Source of the DNA: Nitrospira sp.
GTDB taxonomy: Bacteria; Nitrospirota; Nitrospiria; Nitrospirales; Nitrospiraceae
Assembly (NCBI GenBank): GCA_005116835.1
Contig: SWDM01000019.1
Span: forward strand, 1 to 64,000
Direction: 5' to 3'
DNA length: 64,000 bases
The position numbers and the translations under genes were made by a program. Each line of letters begins with the position of its first letter. Within the stretch, counting starts at the first letter, position 1. Under the pieces are notes generated by a model. It saw only the letters and a program-made list of their open reading frames with translations. It did not search any database and was not told the DNA's origin. Positions 8,892-18,419 of the stretch are shown piece by piece.

Positions 8892-9918
8892 TTACAAGTC
8901 ACCCTCCTTAAGGCAGCGGCCGAGTCCCTGTTGCTCTGCAAAGTAATAGGCATAGTGCATGGTTGCTAGGTTGGCGATGCGTTCTTCGGCTTCGTCGCGC
9001 GTGTCCGCGTAGATAATCTGGATGCCGTATCTGGCTGTGAGGGCGTCCAGAAAATCCATCAGCCCAATCTTGTGATATTGGTTGAGCCGTCCTCCGGCCT
9101 TCCGATGCTGGAGTATGCCTTCGATGACCAGGAAGCGAGAGGGGAAAGCGAGGGTCTGTTCAAGTTCATGGAGGAACGGCGGGCGATTGAAGGAGGGATT
9201 GGAAAAGACTGTGTAGAGTTCTTCGATGCCGATGCGCTTGATGCATAACAGCTCGGGAACTTCAGCAACGGCATAGCCGCTGACGGGCAAGGTTTCTCGC
9301 ATCGTCCCGGCGATGCGGATGAACCCTGGAAAAGACTGTGTAGAGTTCTTCGATGCCGATGCGCTTGATGCATAACAGCTCGGGAACTTCAGCAACGGCA
9401 TAGCCGCTGACGGGCAAGGTTTCTCGCATCGTCCCGGCGATGCGGATGAACCCATGAAAATCGTAGGGTTGATATTCTCGAGGGTCAACGTAGAGATGAA
9501 TGGCCGGCACCATGAGTTTCGGTTGGCCTTGTTGAGAGAGCAACATGATGAGGGATTGGGGCCCACGCGGATCTTGGCGGGATCGACTGGTCTGTTGAGA
9601 GCGTGGCGGAGTGGAGGTGTACGATCCGGAAGAGGGGCTTGCCGCAGGAGTGGGGTGAGCGGATGGCTTGTGAGAGGCCGAGGGTTGATTCTTGGCATCG
9701 TAGTTAGTGCGCGCGATGGGGTTACTGAGCGTTTGATAGGCCTGATTGAGCAGTTGTGTCCTGGCTTCCGCCTTCCGGTGCAAGTTTGGCGCATGGCCAA
9801 AGCGATCCGGATGCCAGACCTGGATTTGTTCAAGCCAGGCCTTTTTGATGTCAGCCTCTGTCGCAGTGGGCAAGAGTTCAAGCAGCGTATAGTAGTTGAT
9901 TATCCGTTCCTCCGGCAT
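8892..9918 (-). pseudogene. J-domain/ERCC4-like protein gene broken by a tandem duplication
   Basis: The minus strand encodes a DnaJ J-domain at the N-terminus (YYTLLELLPTATEADIKKAW, then HPDRF), a Ser/Pro-rich linker and a C-terminal domain resembling an ERCC4-type nuclease (VPELLCIKRIGIEELYTVF, then PSRFLVIEGIL). The reading frame is lost because a 127-bp block is present twice in tandem (9200-9326 and 9327-9453). As 127 is not a multiple of three, the first frame ends early at 9262 and the true C-terminus (to the stop at 8892) lies in another frame. Removing one copy restores a continuous protein of 299 residues. The copies look identical, so the event is recent or is an assembly error. 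The ERCC4 assignment is by motif resemblance only. Confidence 0.85.
9200..9453. repeat. Perfect 127-bp tandem duplication
   Basis: Two adjacent copies, 9200-9326 and 9327-9453. Both begin TGGAAAAGACTGTG and end GCGGATGAACCC. I found no mismatch reading them side by side. The duplication lies inside the J-domain/ERCC4-like gene and shifts its frame by one. Confidence 0.95.
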
Positions 9919-10320
9919 CGGCCTCTCCTTTTTTCGAAGTGTAACGGAGTCTTAGGGGGGAGATCTAGCAGACTGTTCTCACGCCTGTAGGTGCGCGCGT
10001 GTAGCGGAGTGGTACCGTCCCGCTCCATGTCGAAAATAGTGGACGAAGTTTAGCCGTACCGCGATGGTGGTTGTCTTGGAAATCCAGGCCCTGCAGCCAT
10101 TGGCAGGATCATCTCTGCGGCTTGTGGGACGCTCTACTAATTCAAAACACAGGGAACACATAGTCGATTACTGACATGTACACTCGTTTTGACTGGAGCC
10201 CCGAAGGCGAAAGGGCTCCAGTCAGCAGCCTGCGGTTGGCTTGCTCTCTTCAAGAGTAGTCTGGTAGTTTCAGGGCGTATATTGGCACGAGGCTCAACCC
10301 CTGTACGGAGGAGGATTACG
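9919..10320. other. Intergenic region with one strong hairpin
   Basis: About 400 bases between the divergent J-domain pseudogene and the 10321 gene. The only clear structure is the inverted repeat at 10190-10224, listed separately. No RNA gene, small frame or promoter stood out. Confidence 0.4.
10190..10224 (+). promoter_or_regulatory. Perfect 12-bp inverted repeat in the leader of the 10321 gene
   Basis: TGACTGGAGCCC (10190-10201) pairs perfectly with GGGCTCCAGTCA (10213-10224) around an 11-base loop. No T-tract follows, so it is not a standard terminator. It lies about 97 bases upstream of the ATG at 10321 and may be a leader RNA structure or an operator. Confidence 0.5.
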
Positions 10321-10755
10321 ATGGGAGAAATCGATACAGCCCCTGAAGTTGCCGCCAAGGCCATCGAGGATCTCACGGCATTGGAGGTGGATCCAGGCAA
10401 ATGCGAACGCCTCTATAAGGCGGCGCTGGTTCAATCCAGCTCCGGCGTGACCTATCGTATGTTGGCCAAGGTGAGTGGGACCGGACAATTGGACCTTGTC
10501 CACTACGGTTGTGACTTGGATGAGAACGGCAACCCGATAGCGAAGTGGAAGGTTCGGCGTATCCTTGAACAAGCCCTTGAACGGTTTGACAAAGAACTTG
10601 CGACCATCAAGAAGGACATTGTTGACAATGGTGAGATCGTGCAGGGCGCATGGGTACACGATATGACCGGCATGGCGGATGTGGCCACACAGGGCAAGAG
10701 TTTGGATGAGTGGTCGCGGAACACGACCGCAGAGGTTCGGAAGAAGTCGAGCTAG
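10321..10755 (+). CDS. Conserved-looking hypothetical protein, 144 residues
   Basis: The ATG at 10321 is preceded by CGGAGGAGG at ideal spacing; the longer open frame from 10189 is ignored because it crosses the upstream hairpin. The protein is soluble, mixed alpha/beta, rich in charged residues, with no signal peptide or membrane segment. The N-terminal half is helical (AAKAIEDLTALEVDPGKCER), the middle is beta (VTYRMLAKVSGTGQLDLVHY), and a long helix follows (KVRRILEQALERFDKELATI). No catalytic motif or known family is apparent. It converges on the ATP-grasp gene, with 12 bases between the two stops. Confidence 0.7.
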   Translation: MGEIDTAPEVAAKAIEDLTALEVDPGKCERLYKAALVQSSSGVTYRMLAKVSGTGQLDLVHYGCDLDENGNPIAKWKVRRILEQALERFDKELATIKKDIVDNGEIVQGAWVHDMTGMADVATQGKSLDEWSRNTTAEVRKKSS

Positions 10756-10767
10756 GCCTCGTGGCCA

Positions 10768-12036
10768 TCAGAAACTCAGTGCGTGTGATCGCGAGGATGT
10801 TGGAGACGCACTGATAACCACCGTCAATCGGCGGTGGGCATCGCGAAGCGACTGCTCCACCTCTTCCGGTGTCGTGCCCCGCGCCAGGAGAAACCCCAGA
10901 TAGCGTGTTCCCTCAGGCAGCGGGACCAGTTCATCGCCTGGCTCCGCCGTGATCGTGAGTTCTTCAATTCCAGGCATTGCTCTGGCTTCAGTCTGTCCTC
11001 GCACTTCGCGCAGCCTGCCGCCGAATGGAATAGGGAGCATCATGACTCCTGCTGCCTGTTCTTGCCTGGTGAGGGGAGGGAGCGGCATCCGCAGCGCGTG
11101 ACGGAGGATCAGCTCTTCGAGCGACATGCCGGAGGCGAAGTTCAGGGTGCTGGAGCAGTGCCCACCGATCGTTCGTGAGGCCAACTCAATGACCCATACT
11201 CCCTTCTCGTTTACGCGAAACTCGCCATGCACCGGCCCTTCTCGTAGTCCCAGCGCCTTGGCTGTTCGAGCAGCACAGGCAATAATGTCCTGCTGCACAT
11301 CAGCAGGGAGGCGGGATGGGGTGATGTAAATCGTCTCTTCAAAAAATGGGCCGTTGAGCGGATCAGGCTTATCGAACATCGCAAGCGATTGCAGGGCTCC
11401 CTGTGTGAGCAAGCCCTCCAATGCGACTTCGATCCCCGGCACAAAATCCTCAACGAGGATCCAACGGGCCTGCTCGTCCCATTCCACCAGGCCCAAATTG
11501 GTAAGGAGCTCGCCGACCCGACGGAACGCGCGACGAAACTCCTCCTCGTCATTGGCGCGAATGACCCCGCAGCTCGCGGAGAGGATCAGCGGCTTCAGGA
11601 CGCAGGGATAGACGACCTCTGTCGCGAACTCCTGTGGATCACCGTCGAGGGGAAAGACCCTATGGCTCGGTACGAGCAGGCCCTGCCCGGACAGTAACTC
11701 ACGCATCTGGCGTTTATTGCCGGCGGCGGTGACGGACGCGACAGAGTTGTGGGGCAAGCCGATCGCTTGGGCAATGGCGGCAGCCGTGACGGCGGTCACA
11801 TCGTCCACGCCGATCACCGCGTCGAGGGGATGCTGTCGGGCGAATGCCACCGCGATGGGAGCGGCAGCCTGCGGATCTCGAACATCGAGGGGCAAGAGTT
11901 CATCCGGCGAATTCGTCAGCTCTTCGGGGCGCTGCGCACGTCCAATGGTGACAGAGACGTGCAGGCAGCGCGCTGCCGCGAGGAAGGCTTCTGCTCGATA
12001 GGTCCTCGTCGGTAGGAGTAGCAACAGTCTCGGCAT
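10768..12036 (-). CDS. ATP-grasp ligase, last gene of a radical SAM operon
   Basis: 422 residues. The order is typical of ATP-grasp carboxylate-amine ligases: an N-terminal Rossmann-like part (MPRLLLLLPTRTYRAEAF), a central nucleotide-binding part (VVYPCVLKPLILSASCGVI with the ATP-binding Lys, WILVEDFVPGIEVALEGLL), and a metal-binding part (GPVHGEFRVNEKGVWVIELA) with acidic residues before ASRTIGGHCSS. Such enzymes join a carboxylate to an amine or thiol through an acyl-phosphate. The substrate is unknown. It starts 10 bases after the DUF169 gene, which follows the CCAEP radical SAM gene, all on the minus strand, so the three probably make one product. Confidence 0.88.
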   Translation of the reverse strand: MPRLLLLLPTRTYRAEAFLAAARCLHVSVTIGRAQRPEELTNSPDELLPLDVRDPQAAAPIAVAFARQHPLDAVIGVDDVTAVTAAAIAQAIGLPHNSVASVTAAGNKRQMRELLSGQGLLVPSHRVFPLDGDPQEFATEVVYPCVLKPLILSASCGVIRANDEEEFRRAFRRVGELLTNLGLVEWDEQARWILVEDFVPGIEVALEGLLTQGALQSLAMFDKPDPLNGPFFEETIYITPSRLPADVQQDIIACAARTAKALGLREGPVHGEFRVNEKGVWVIELASRTIGGHCSSTLNFASGMSLEELILRHALRMPLPPLTRQEQAAGVMMLPIPFGGRLREVRGQTEARAMPGIEELTITAEPGDELVPLPEGTRYLGFLLARGTTPEEVEQSLRDAHRRLTVVISASPTSSRSHALSF

Positions 12037-12045
12037 TGGCGCTCT

Positions 12046-12762
12046 TTATCGAGCGGTCTGAGCGGCGGCGCGCGCTCGATGAAACTGTTCCAATTGGCGA
12101 TTGGCCTCGACGATGACCGCCAGCTTCTGGACCACGGCTGCCACCTGTGCATCGGGAATGGCGTAATAGCCTTCATCATCTCCGAGCCCGGTATAGACGC
12201 GGTTTCCGATACAGCCGAAACTACTGGCCGTCTGTCCTGATTGCAGTGTTTCCGGTAGTACGGAGCAGGTTGGCCGCCCCATTGTGGCGCTCCCGCCGGC
12301 AATCCCCGCTGCCTGTGCCGCTTCCGCCAGAAGCATCAGTTGCTTGACGGTTCCGCGGACCAGCACCACGTCCGGGGTGAAGGTGGCCTGCGCGAGTGGC
12401 GCATACACGGCTACGTGAAAGGTTCCCTGGCGACGCGGGATCATGGGAATATCCGCCATCGTGAGATACTGCATCCCCACCATGGTCTGCACCAGACCGT
12501 TCAGCTCAGTCGCAACCTGTGGCGGCAGATCTATACCGTGGGTATGGGCCCCGACTGGACAGGTATAGTGGTCCGATGCCTCCGTATAGAAGACCTGGCC
12601 CTCAGCTGCTAACTTCCAATAGCCGCATCCTGCTGCTGTAGGAGCGGTGATTCGTGGAATACCCGCTGGGGCCTTGTCTCGAAACGCGATCGCCACTGCC
12701 GGTAGTTTCAACCCCAACAGTTCCTGGATCTGAGTGCCTTGTGTCATGAGTTCAGATTTCAC
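12046..12762 (-). CDS. DUF169 family protein
   Basis: About 238 residues from the GTG at 12762, chosen because GGGAGGGG lies about 8 bases upstream; an ATG five codons further in is the alternative. Features of DUF169: an N-terminal KLPAVAIAFRDKAP segment, a cysteine-containing GCGYWKLAAEGQVFYT, DHYTCPVGAHTHG, the middle PDVVLVRGTVKQLMLL, and a C-terminal CSVLPETLQSGQTASSFGC. The conserved cysteines suggest a metal or Fe-S cofactor, but the family has no firm function that I know. It lies between a radical SAM enzyme and an ATP-grasp ligase with very short gaps. Confidence 0.85.
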   Translation of the reverse strand: MKSELMTQGTQIQELLGLKLPAVAIAFRDKAPAGIPRITAPTAAGCGYWKLAAEGQVFYTEASDHYTCPVGAHTHGIDLPPQVATELNGLVQTMVGMQYLTMADIPMIPRRQGTFHVAVYAPLAQATFTPDVVLVRGTVKQLMLLAEAAQAAGIAGGSATMGRPTCSVLPETLQSGQTASSFGCIGNRVYTGLGDDEGYYAIPDAQVAAVVQKLAVIVEANRQLEQFHRARAAAQTAR

Positions 12763-12801
12763 TTCTTGTTCCCCTCCCAACCACATGTAATCTAAGTAAC
12801 T

Positions 12802-14322
12802 CTAAGTTTTCCCATGCTCATTTGTTTGTAGCGGTCTGAACTGCTGGGTCGTCGGCTCCGCACAGCAGAACCATGATTCTGTCAAACGAGGCGGCTTTGG
12901 ACGATCAGACCTGTGCACCCTTGTTCGAGTCAAGGATTCGGTCTGCCTACCGGCTATCTCATCGGCAATCGCTCGAATCCGACCAAAGGTTACCATCGCA
13001 TCTTCCTCTTCCTTGGCGCTTGCTTCGACGATCGCACACACGGACTGATGCAGCCGATCCATCCGCTCATCCGGGTGTGTCCAGGGATACTGGAAGCTGG
13101 CCTGTTCCAGAGGACCGATAAACTGCTGAACGTCAGACTGAGCGAGAAGAGAAGAGCCAGGTGGAATCAAGAGACGAATGCTTAGTTGTACTGGGTCGGT
13201 TGCGTCGATGAGATCATGGTCTTCCACCATATCTAACATGAGCAGATAGTCGTTCAGACTGGTCCAGGGCGTGAAGGCGACGAGCGATGGACGAAGCGCG
13301 ATCCCGGCCTCGCGTAGAATGCCGAGCGCCGTTATGATGTCTGCTCCTGTATGCCCTTTCTGAAGCAGATCGAGAACATGGTCGCTGAACGATTCCACGG
13401 CAGAGATCACGAACAGACACCCCAGAGCACTCAATTCCGGCATCAGTGTGCGGCGTTTCAAGAGGTGTTCGATTTTTGCGGTAAAATCAAAGGTCAAATC
13501 CGAGAATTCCTTGTGCATGGCGCGAACGATGCTCAGAGAGTGCCCTGGGCCATTTAAAAAGTCTGGGTCGCCAAACGTGATATGTGTCGCGCCTGCCTGC
13601 ACCTGATTTCGTATGTCTTCCAGGACGACGGCTTCGGGGACAAGAAAGAAGCGTCCGTCATAGATCGGTACGATTGGGCAATGGAGACAGTGATGGAGGC
13701 ATCCACGACTGGCCTCGACGTATCCGACCAAGCGCTCTGTGCCGTTCTGTTCGAGCCGGGCATAGTGGTCCAACATCGGGAGTTTGCCGCGACTGGGGAT
13801 TGGGTGCGGGGTCGTCGAGGCGGTTGAGGCATAGCCACGCTGCAACCAAGGGCCGACCACCCGATTTCGAGAACTCACTCCTTCGAGAAGGTTGATGCGC
13901 TGCTCATGATCGAGCGCCTCAATGAGTGAAACCAGCGGGGTCTCATACTCGCCGCCCACTACAGAATCGGCCAGCCCTTGGAGTAAATATTCGGCATTGA
14001 TCGAGGCATACAGCCCATAGAAACAGATGTGGCAGGCTGGGTTCATTGTCCGGGTCAGCTCGGCAACTCGCACCCCAAGTCGAAGCGCGGTGTGCATGGG
14101 GACCGAAATGCCGACAAAACGTGCCAGCCTGAAGGCCGCTTCATCGATATCCTCCACCGCGATGTCGAGGCCTACCGGCGCAAATCCCGCTTGTTCAAGA
14201 AATCCAATCGGTTGAGCGATACCAAGAGGTTGGTGACCCAGCTCATAACATGAAACGAACATGATCGCGCCAGGCTGTCTCAGCAACGACTGTTCTTCTA
14301 TAGATTCGGCCACTCGTCCCAT
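12802..14322 (-). CDS. CCAEP-tail B12-binding-type radical SAM enzyme
   Basis: About 506 residues from the ATG at 14322 (GGAG lies upstream; a GTG one codon earlier is equally possible). The N-terminal 200 residues are a cobalamin-binding-like Rossmann domain. The radical SAM cluster motif is RGCLHHCLHC (CxxxCxxC, about residues 208-215), followed by a TIM-barrel-like core (THITFGDPDFLNG, FVISAVESFSDHVL). The C-terminus has WFCCAEPTTQQF, the signature of the family I recall as CUAEP/CCAEP-tail radical SAM (seleno)proteins; here the first tail residue is Cys, not selenocysteine. Function unknown. It is the first gene of an operon with DUF169 and an ATP-grasp ligase. Confidence 0.88.
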   Translation of the reverse strand: MGRVAESIEEQSLLRQPGAIMFVSCYELGHQPLGIAQPIGFLEQAGFAPVGLDIAVEDIDEAAFRLARFVGISVPMHTALRLGVRVAELTRTMNPACHICFYGLYASINAEYLLQGLADSVVGGEYETPLVSLIEALDHEQRINLLEGVSSRNRVVGPWLQRGYASTASTTPHPIPSRGKLPMLDHYARLEQNGTERLVGYVEASRGCLHHCLHCPIVPIYDGRFFLVPEAVVLEDIRNQVQAGATHITFGDPDFLNGPGHSLSIVRAMHKEFSDLTFDFTAKIEHLLKRRTLMPELSALGCLFVISAVESFSDHVLDLLQKGHTGADIITALGILREAGIALRPSLVAFTPWTSLNDYLLMLDMVEDHDLIDATDPVQLSIRLLIPPGSSLLAQSDVQQFIGPLEQASFQYPWTHPDERMDRLHQSVCAIVEASAKEEEDAMVTFGRIRAIADEIAGRQTESLTRTRVHRSDRPKPPRLTESWFCCAEPTTQQFRPLQTNEHGKT

Positions 14323-14605
14323 CACACGGTTCTCCAACTCAGTGAGGTGTCACTGTAACCCACCCCTGAGAGAGGGCGCAATGCAATCTGCGATCTGTTC
14401 TTGAATGAGGAAGGGCCTGGTTGCCATCCATCTGGCCTGGAAGTTATACGAGTCTTCTGCTAAATTCTCGAACAGCGATGCAGACGATGATGTAAATCCC
14501 GCAAGCTGAAACCTTCGATATCACCTGAACAAGAAAGCGCGCGTAACTTCGAGTGGTCGGCACTCGGCGCGGTGTCGCTTTCGGAAAGATCGGTAACGGA
14601 CACAG

Positions 14606-17026
14606 ATGGTTTCTCCAACAGCCCAGACAGTTTCAGATGCAGCACAGCTGAAGATCGTTCCACTCATCGCCAAGGAACTCGGTGTGGGACTCGATCAAGT
14701 TAGGGCCGCGGTCGCCCTGCTCGATGAAGGTTCAACCGTGCCGTTTATCGCGCGGTATCGCAAGGAGGTGACCGGCAACCTGGACGATACCCACTTGCGC
14801 ACGTTGGAAGAGCGCTTGCTGTATCTGCGGGAATTGGAGCTGCGCCGTGCGGCGATTCTGGCTTCGATCGAGGAACAGGGCAAACTCACCGACGTATTGC
14901 GCGGGACCATTGACGCAGCTGCGACCAAGCAAACGTTGGAAGACCTCTACTTGCCCTACAAACCGAAGCGCCGCACACGCGCACAGATTGCGCGCGAAGC
15001 CGGATTGGAACCGTTGGCCGATGCCCTGCTTGCCGATCCAACGCTCGATCCTGAGCAGGAGGCCGTGAAGTATCTGAACGTGAAGGCTGCATCGGAAGGT
15101 ATTGAGGCCATCAACGTGCCGGATGCGCAGTCCGCGCTTGAGGGTGCCCGGGATATTTTGGCTGAACGCTTTGCTGAAACTGCCGATCTGCTTGCCAAGT
15201 TGCGTACTCGTCTGTGGGACCAGGGCGTGGTGACGTCCACCGTGATGAAAGGCAAGGAAACGGCCGAGGAGGAAAAGTTCCGCGATTACTATGCCTATAC
15301 TGAAACCATCCGCACCATCCCGTCGCATCGCGCGCTGGCCTTGTTTCGCGGTCGCGCGCTGGGCGTGTTGAAAATTGAATTGGGTCTGGGGGAGGCGCTG
15401 GAAGCAGCCGTGCCGCATCCTTGCGTTGCGACGATCGCAGCGCATGTCGGCATCGAAGACCGGGGCCGCACAGCGGACAGGTGGCTCATGGGCCTGTGCG
15501 ATTGGGCTTGGCGCGGCAAGATACATCTGCATCTTATGGTGGAACTGCTGGTGCAGTTGCGCGAAGCAGCGGAAGCCGAGGCGATCAAGATTTTCGGCCG
15601 CAATCTGCACGAGCTGCTGCTGGCGGCGCCTGCCGGTCCGAAGGCTGTCCTCGGGCTTGACCCAGGCATTCGCACCGGCTGCAAGGTGGCGGTGGTGGAT
15701 GCGACCGGCAAGCTGCTGGAGACGACGACCGTGTATCCGCTCCAGCCGCGCAATGATTGGCAGGGCTCGTTGGCGACGCTGGCACGATTGGTTGTGCAGC
15801 ATGGTGTCGAACTGATCTCGATCGGCAATGGTACGGGAAGTAGGGAGACCGACAAGCTGGCCGTTGAAGTCATCAAATTCGTCGCGGCTAAGAAGCCGGA
15901 GCAGAAAGTAGCGAAGATTGTGGTTAGCGAGGCCGGCGCGTCGGTTTACTCAGCGTCGGCCTTTGCTGCCGCTGAGTTTCCTGAATTGGATGTGAGCCTG
16001 CGCGGCGCCGTCTCCATCGCCAGGCGTTTGCAAGACCCGCTGGCTGAGCTGGTGAAGATCGATCCCAAGGCCATCGGCGTCGGCCAATATCAGCACGATG
16101 TCAACCAGAAGGCGTTGGCACGGTCGCTCGATGCGACGGTGGAAGATTGCGTCAATGCCGTGGGTGTGGATGTGAATACGGCTTCGGTTCCACTGCTCGA
16201 ACGGGTGTCTGGTCTAAACAAGGCGCTGGCGAAGAATATCGTCGAGTATCGTGATGCCAATGGCGCTTTCGCCAATCGTGCCACGATACGCAAGGTGCCG
16301 CGTATGGGCGATAAAACGTTTGAACAGGCTGCAGGCTTTCTGCGCATCAATGATGGAGAGAATCCGCTGGATCGCTCCTCCGTCCACCCGGAGGCCTACC
16401 CGGTCGTCGAACGCATTCTTGCCCGTATCGGTAAGGGTATTGTGGAGGTCCTGGGTCAACCGGCGGTGCTGAAGGGATTATCTCCCTCCGACTTCACCGA
16501 TGAGAAGTTCGGGGTGCCGACTGTTCGGGATATTTTGACTGAGCTGGAAAAACCGGGCCGCGATCCGCGTCCGGAGTTTAAAACGGCCACGTTCCAAGAG
16601 GGTATCGAGTCTTTGACCGACCTGCATCCGGGGATGACCCTTGAAGGAGTCGTGACAAACGTCGCGGCCTTTGGCGCCTTCGTCGACATCGGGGTGCATC
16701 AGGACGGCCTCGTGCATGTGTCGGCGCTGGCGAATAAATTCGTCAAGGATCCGCATGAGGTCGTCAAGCCTGGTCAGATCGTGAAGGTAAAAGTGCTGGA
16801 CGTCGATGTGAAACGCCAGCGCATCTCTCTCACCATGCGCCTCGATGATGCGCCAAGCAGTGTTCCCGCTTCAAACCGTGCGCCCGCAGAAGTTTCTACG
16901 GGAACAGCGCGTGAGCCACGTAGCCGCCGACCTCCAACCCAGTACCGTGCGCCGGATCGTGAGCCCCAACCTGCTGGTACGATGGCTATGGCCCTGGCTC
17001 TGGCGCGCGCCAAGCAAAAAAAGTAG
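14606..17026 (+). CDS. tex: Tex-family transcription accessory / RNA-binding protein
   Basis: 806 residues with the full Tex layout: an N-terminal helical Tex domain ([40 protein letters not shown]), a YqgF/RNase-H-like domain (about 345-470, starting [18 protein letters not shown]), helix-hairpin-helix repeats ([20 protein letters not shown]) and an S1 RNA-binding domain (about 675-745, [20 protein letters not shown]). Tex proteins bind nucleic acid and the transcription machinery and affect toxin or stress gene expression in several bacteria. A low-complexity basic tail ends in RAKQKK. The start lacks a strong ribosome site but fits the family. It is monocistronic, diverging from the radical SAM operon. 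Confidence 0.95.
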   Translation: MVSPTAQTVSDAAQLKIVPLIAKELGVGLDQVRAAVALLDEGSTVPFIARYRKEVTGNLDDTHLRTLEERLLYLRELELRRAAILASIEEQGKLTDVLRGTIDAAATKQTLEDLYLPYKPKRRTRAQIAREAGLEPLADALLADPTLDPEQEAVKYLNVKAASEGIEAINVPDAQSALEGARDILAERFAETADLLAKLRTRLWDQGVVTSTVMKGKETAEEEKFRDYYAYTETIRTIPSHRALALFRGRALGVLKIELGLGEALEAAVPHPCVATIAAHVGIEDRGRTADRWLMGLCDWAWRGKIHLHLMVELLVQLREAAEAEAIKIFGRNLHELLLAAPAGPKAVLGLDPGIRTGCKVAVVDATGKLLETTTVYPLQPRNDWQGSLATLARLVVQHGVELISIGNGTGSRETDKLAVEVIKFVAAKKPEQKVAKIVVSEAGASVYSASAFAAAEFPELDVSLRGAVSIARRLQDPLAELVKIDPKAIGVGQYQHDVNQKALARSLDATVEDCVNAVGVDVNTASVPLLERVSGLNKALAKNIVEYRDANGAFANRATIRKVPRMGDKTFEQAAGFLRINDGENPLDRSSVHPEAYPVVERILARIGKGIVEVLGQPAVLKGLSPSDFTDEKFGVPTVRDILTELEKPGRDPRPEFKTATFQEGIESLTDLHPGMTLEGVVTNVAAFGAFVDIGVHQDGLVHVSALANKFVKDPHEVVKPGQIVKVKVLDVDVKRQRISLTMRLDDAPSSVPASNRAPAEVSTGTAREPRSRRPPTQYRAPDREPQPAGTMAMALALARAKQKK

Positions 17027-17166
17027 CGAGTCGCAGTCCGGTCTTCGGTTAAGTAGGGGGGGCAGCCTAACCCAGCCTGCGCTGTCGCGCGGCATGTCTT
17101 CCGCGTGCAGATGTAACCTGATTGTACGAGACGGAAGGGGCTGGTATTCCGGTTTGAAAGACGCAC

Positions 17167-17192
17167 GTATACTTGTCATTCTGCAAGTATAC
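17167..17192. promoter_or_regulatory. Perfect inverted repeat, probable operator of the molybdate regulator
   Basis: GTATACTTG (17167-17175) and CAAGTATAC (17184-17192) form a perfect 9-bp inverted repeat with an 8-base spacer, 21 bases before the start codon of the XRE-PBP regulator. The position suggests autoregulation. It is not the E. coli ModE consensus, as expected for a different DNA-binding fold. Confidence 0.6.
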
Positions 17193-17212
17193 ATGCTAAT
17201 AATTGCCCCATC

Positions 17213-18391
17213 ATGGGACAGGCACATCGGGCGGAATCTCGCGAACATTTCGACAATCACTTAAAAGACATTCGCGTCTCGCAAGGTCTTTCACAGGGAG
17301 AACTTGCCGGAAAGTCAGGGATCACCAGACAAGCCGTCTCAGCCATCGAATCCCATCTCTATCTACCTACTACGGCGGTTGCGCTTCGACTAGCCTCCGT
17401 GCTGGGCTGTCGAGTTGAAGATCTGTTCAGCCTTGCGCAATCGCACGATGTCATTGTAGGGAAACTGATCGGTCGTCTTCCCCTGCGCGATAAGAAGAGC
17501 TTGGCGACTCGTGTAAAGGTTGCCAGGGTAGGGGCTCGTCTGGTTGTGCGGCCTGTTACGGAATTGGGCGAGATGCTTTCGTATACGGTGCCTGCCGATG
17601 GGTACGCGGCGGAGGCGCATGGCCAGGTATCGGGCGCCATGGTGCGAGTGAACCTGTCGCGCGATCGTCAAGCGATTGAACAACAAATCTCCGTCGCTGG
17701 TTGCGATCCTGCGATTTTTCTTGCAGGCGCGCATTTGCGGCAGCACAAAGATCAGACCTCTGTCGTGGGTTGGACGATGGGGAGTATGGCGGCGCTTCAG
17801 GCTTTGCAACAGGGCGAAGTTCATGTCGCAGGTCTGCATCTCTTCGACCCGGCGACAGGGGAATCCAACTTGCCGTTTCTCCGGCGTACGTTAAAAAATT
17901 CGAACTATGAAATTGTCACCTTTGCGACCTGGGAAGAGGGTTTGCTCGTTCGAGCTGGTAACCCCAAATCTATCCGTGCGGTCAGCGATATAGCGGTTCC
18001 TGACGTCAAATTTGTGAATCGGGAAGAGGGGGCTGGGGCCAGACTATTGCTGGATCAGCGGTTGCACTCAGCGGGAATCAATTCGGATCGGGTGAAGGGC
18101 TATGGCACGGTCGTCGCGTCGCATTTCGATGTTGCGCGGGCGATTGCAGGTCGTCAGGCGGATGTCGGGATTGGAATCAGATCTGCTGCGCAACTCTTCG
18201 GACTCGATTTCATCCCACTCCAAACCGCGCGTTATGACCTTGTCGTACCCAAAACCTATCTGAAATCCCATCCGACATTGGCTCATTTGTTCGAGACCCT
18301 GGTCAGTCGCCCCTTTCGAAATGAGATCGAGGCGCTAGGCGGGTATGACACCAGTGATACAGGAAAACTCCATGCGCTGCATGTTGGCTGA
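17213..18391 (+). CDS. XRE HTH regulator fused to a periplasmic-binding-like domain
   Basis: 392 residues. An N-terminal XRE/Cro-type HTH (about 15-70: LKDIRVSQGLSQGELAGKSG, ITRQAVSAIESHLYLPTTAV) is joined to a C-terminal PBP-like ligand domain (about 165-385) with ATWEEGLLVRAGNPKSI and NREEGAGARLLLDQRL. This second half resembles the substrate-binding domain fused to ModE-like regulators, so molybdate, tungstate or molybdopterin is the likely effector. It heads a cluster with a porin and modABC, with 28 bases to the porin ATG. The palindrome at 17167-17192 is a likely autoregulatory operator. The effector assignment is inference from context. Confidence 0.85.
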   Translation: MGQAHRAESREHFDNHLKDIRVSQGLSQGELAGKSGITRQAVSAIESHLYLPTTAVALRLASVLGCRVEDLFSLAQSHDVIVGKLIGRLPLRDKKSLATRVKVARVGARLVVRPVTELGEMLSYTVPADGYAAEAHGQVSGAMVRVNLSRDRQAIEQQISVAGCDPAIFLAGAHLRQHKDQTSVVGWTMGSMAALQALQQGEVHVAGLHLFDPATGESNLPFLRRTLKNSNYEIVTFATWEEGLLVRAGNPKSIRAVSDIAVPDVKFVNREEGAGARLLLDQRLHSAGINSDRVKGYGTVVASHFDVARAIAGRQADVGIGIRSAAQLFGLDFIPLQTARYDLVVPKTYLKSHPTLAHLFETLVSRPFRNEIEALGGYDTSDTGKLHALHVG

Positions 18392-18419
18392 CCATACCGC
18401 TCAGATATTCGGAGTCACT

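Noticed and set aside
14732-15802. 356-codon minus-strand frame inside tex
   Set aside because: It lies wholly within a well-conserved gene on the other strand; its composition reflects the antisense of tex codons.
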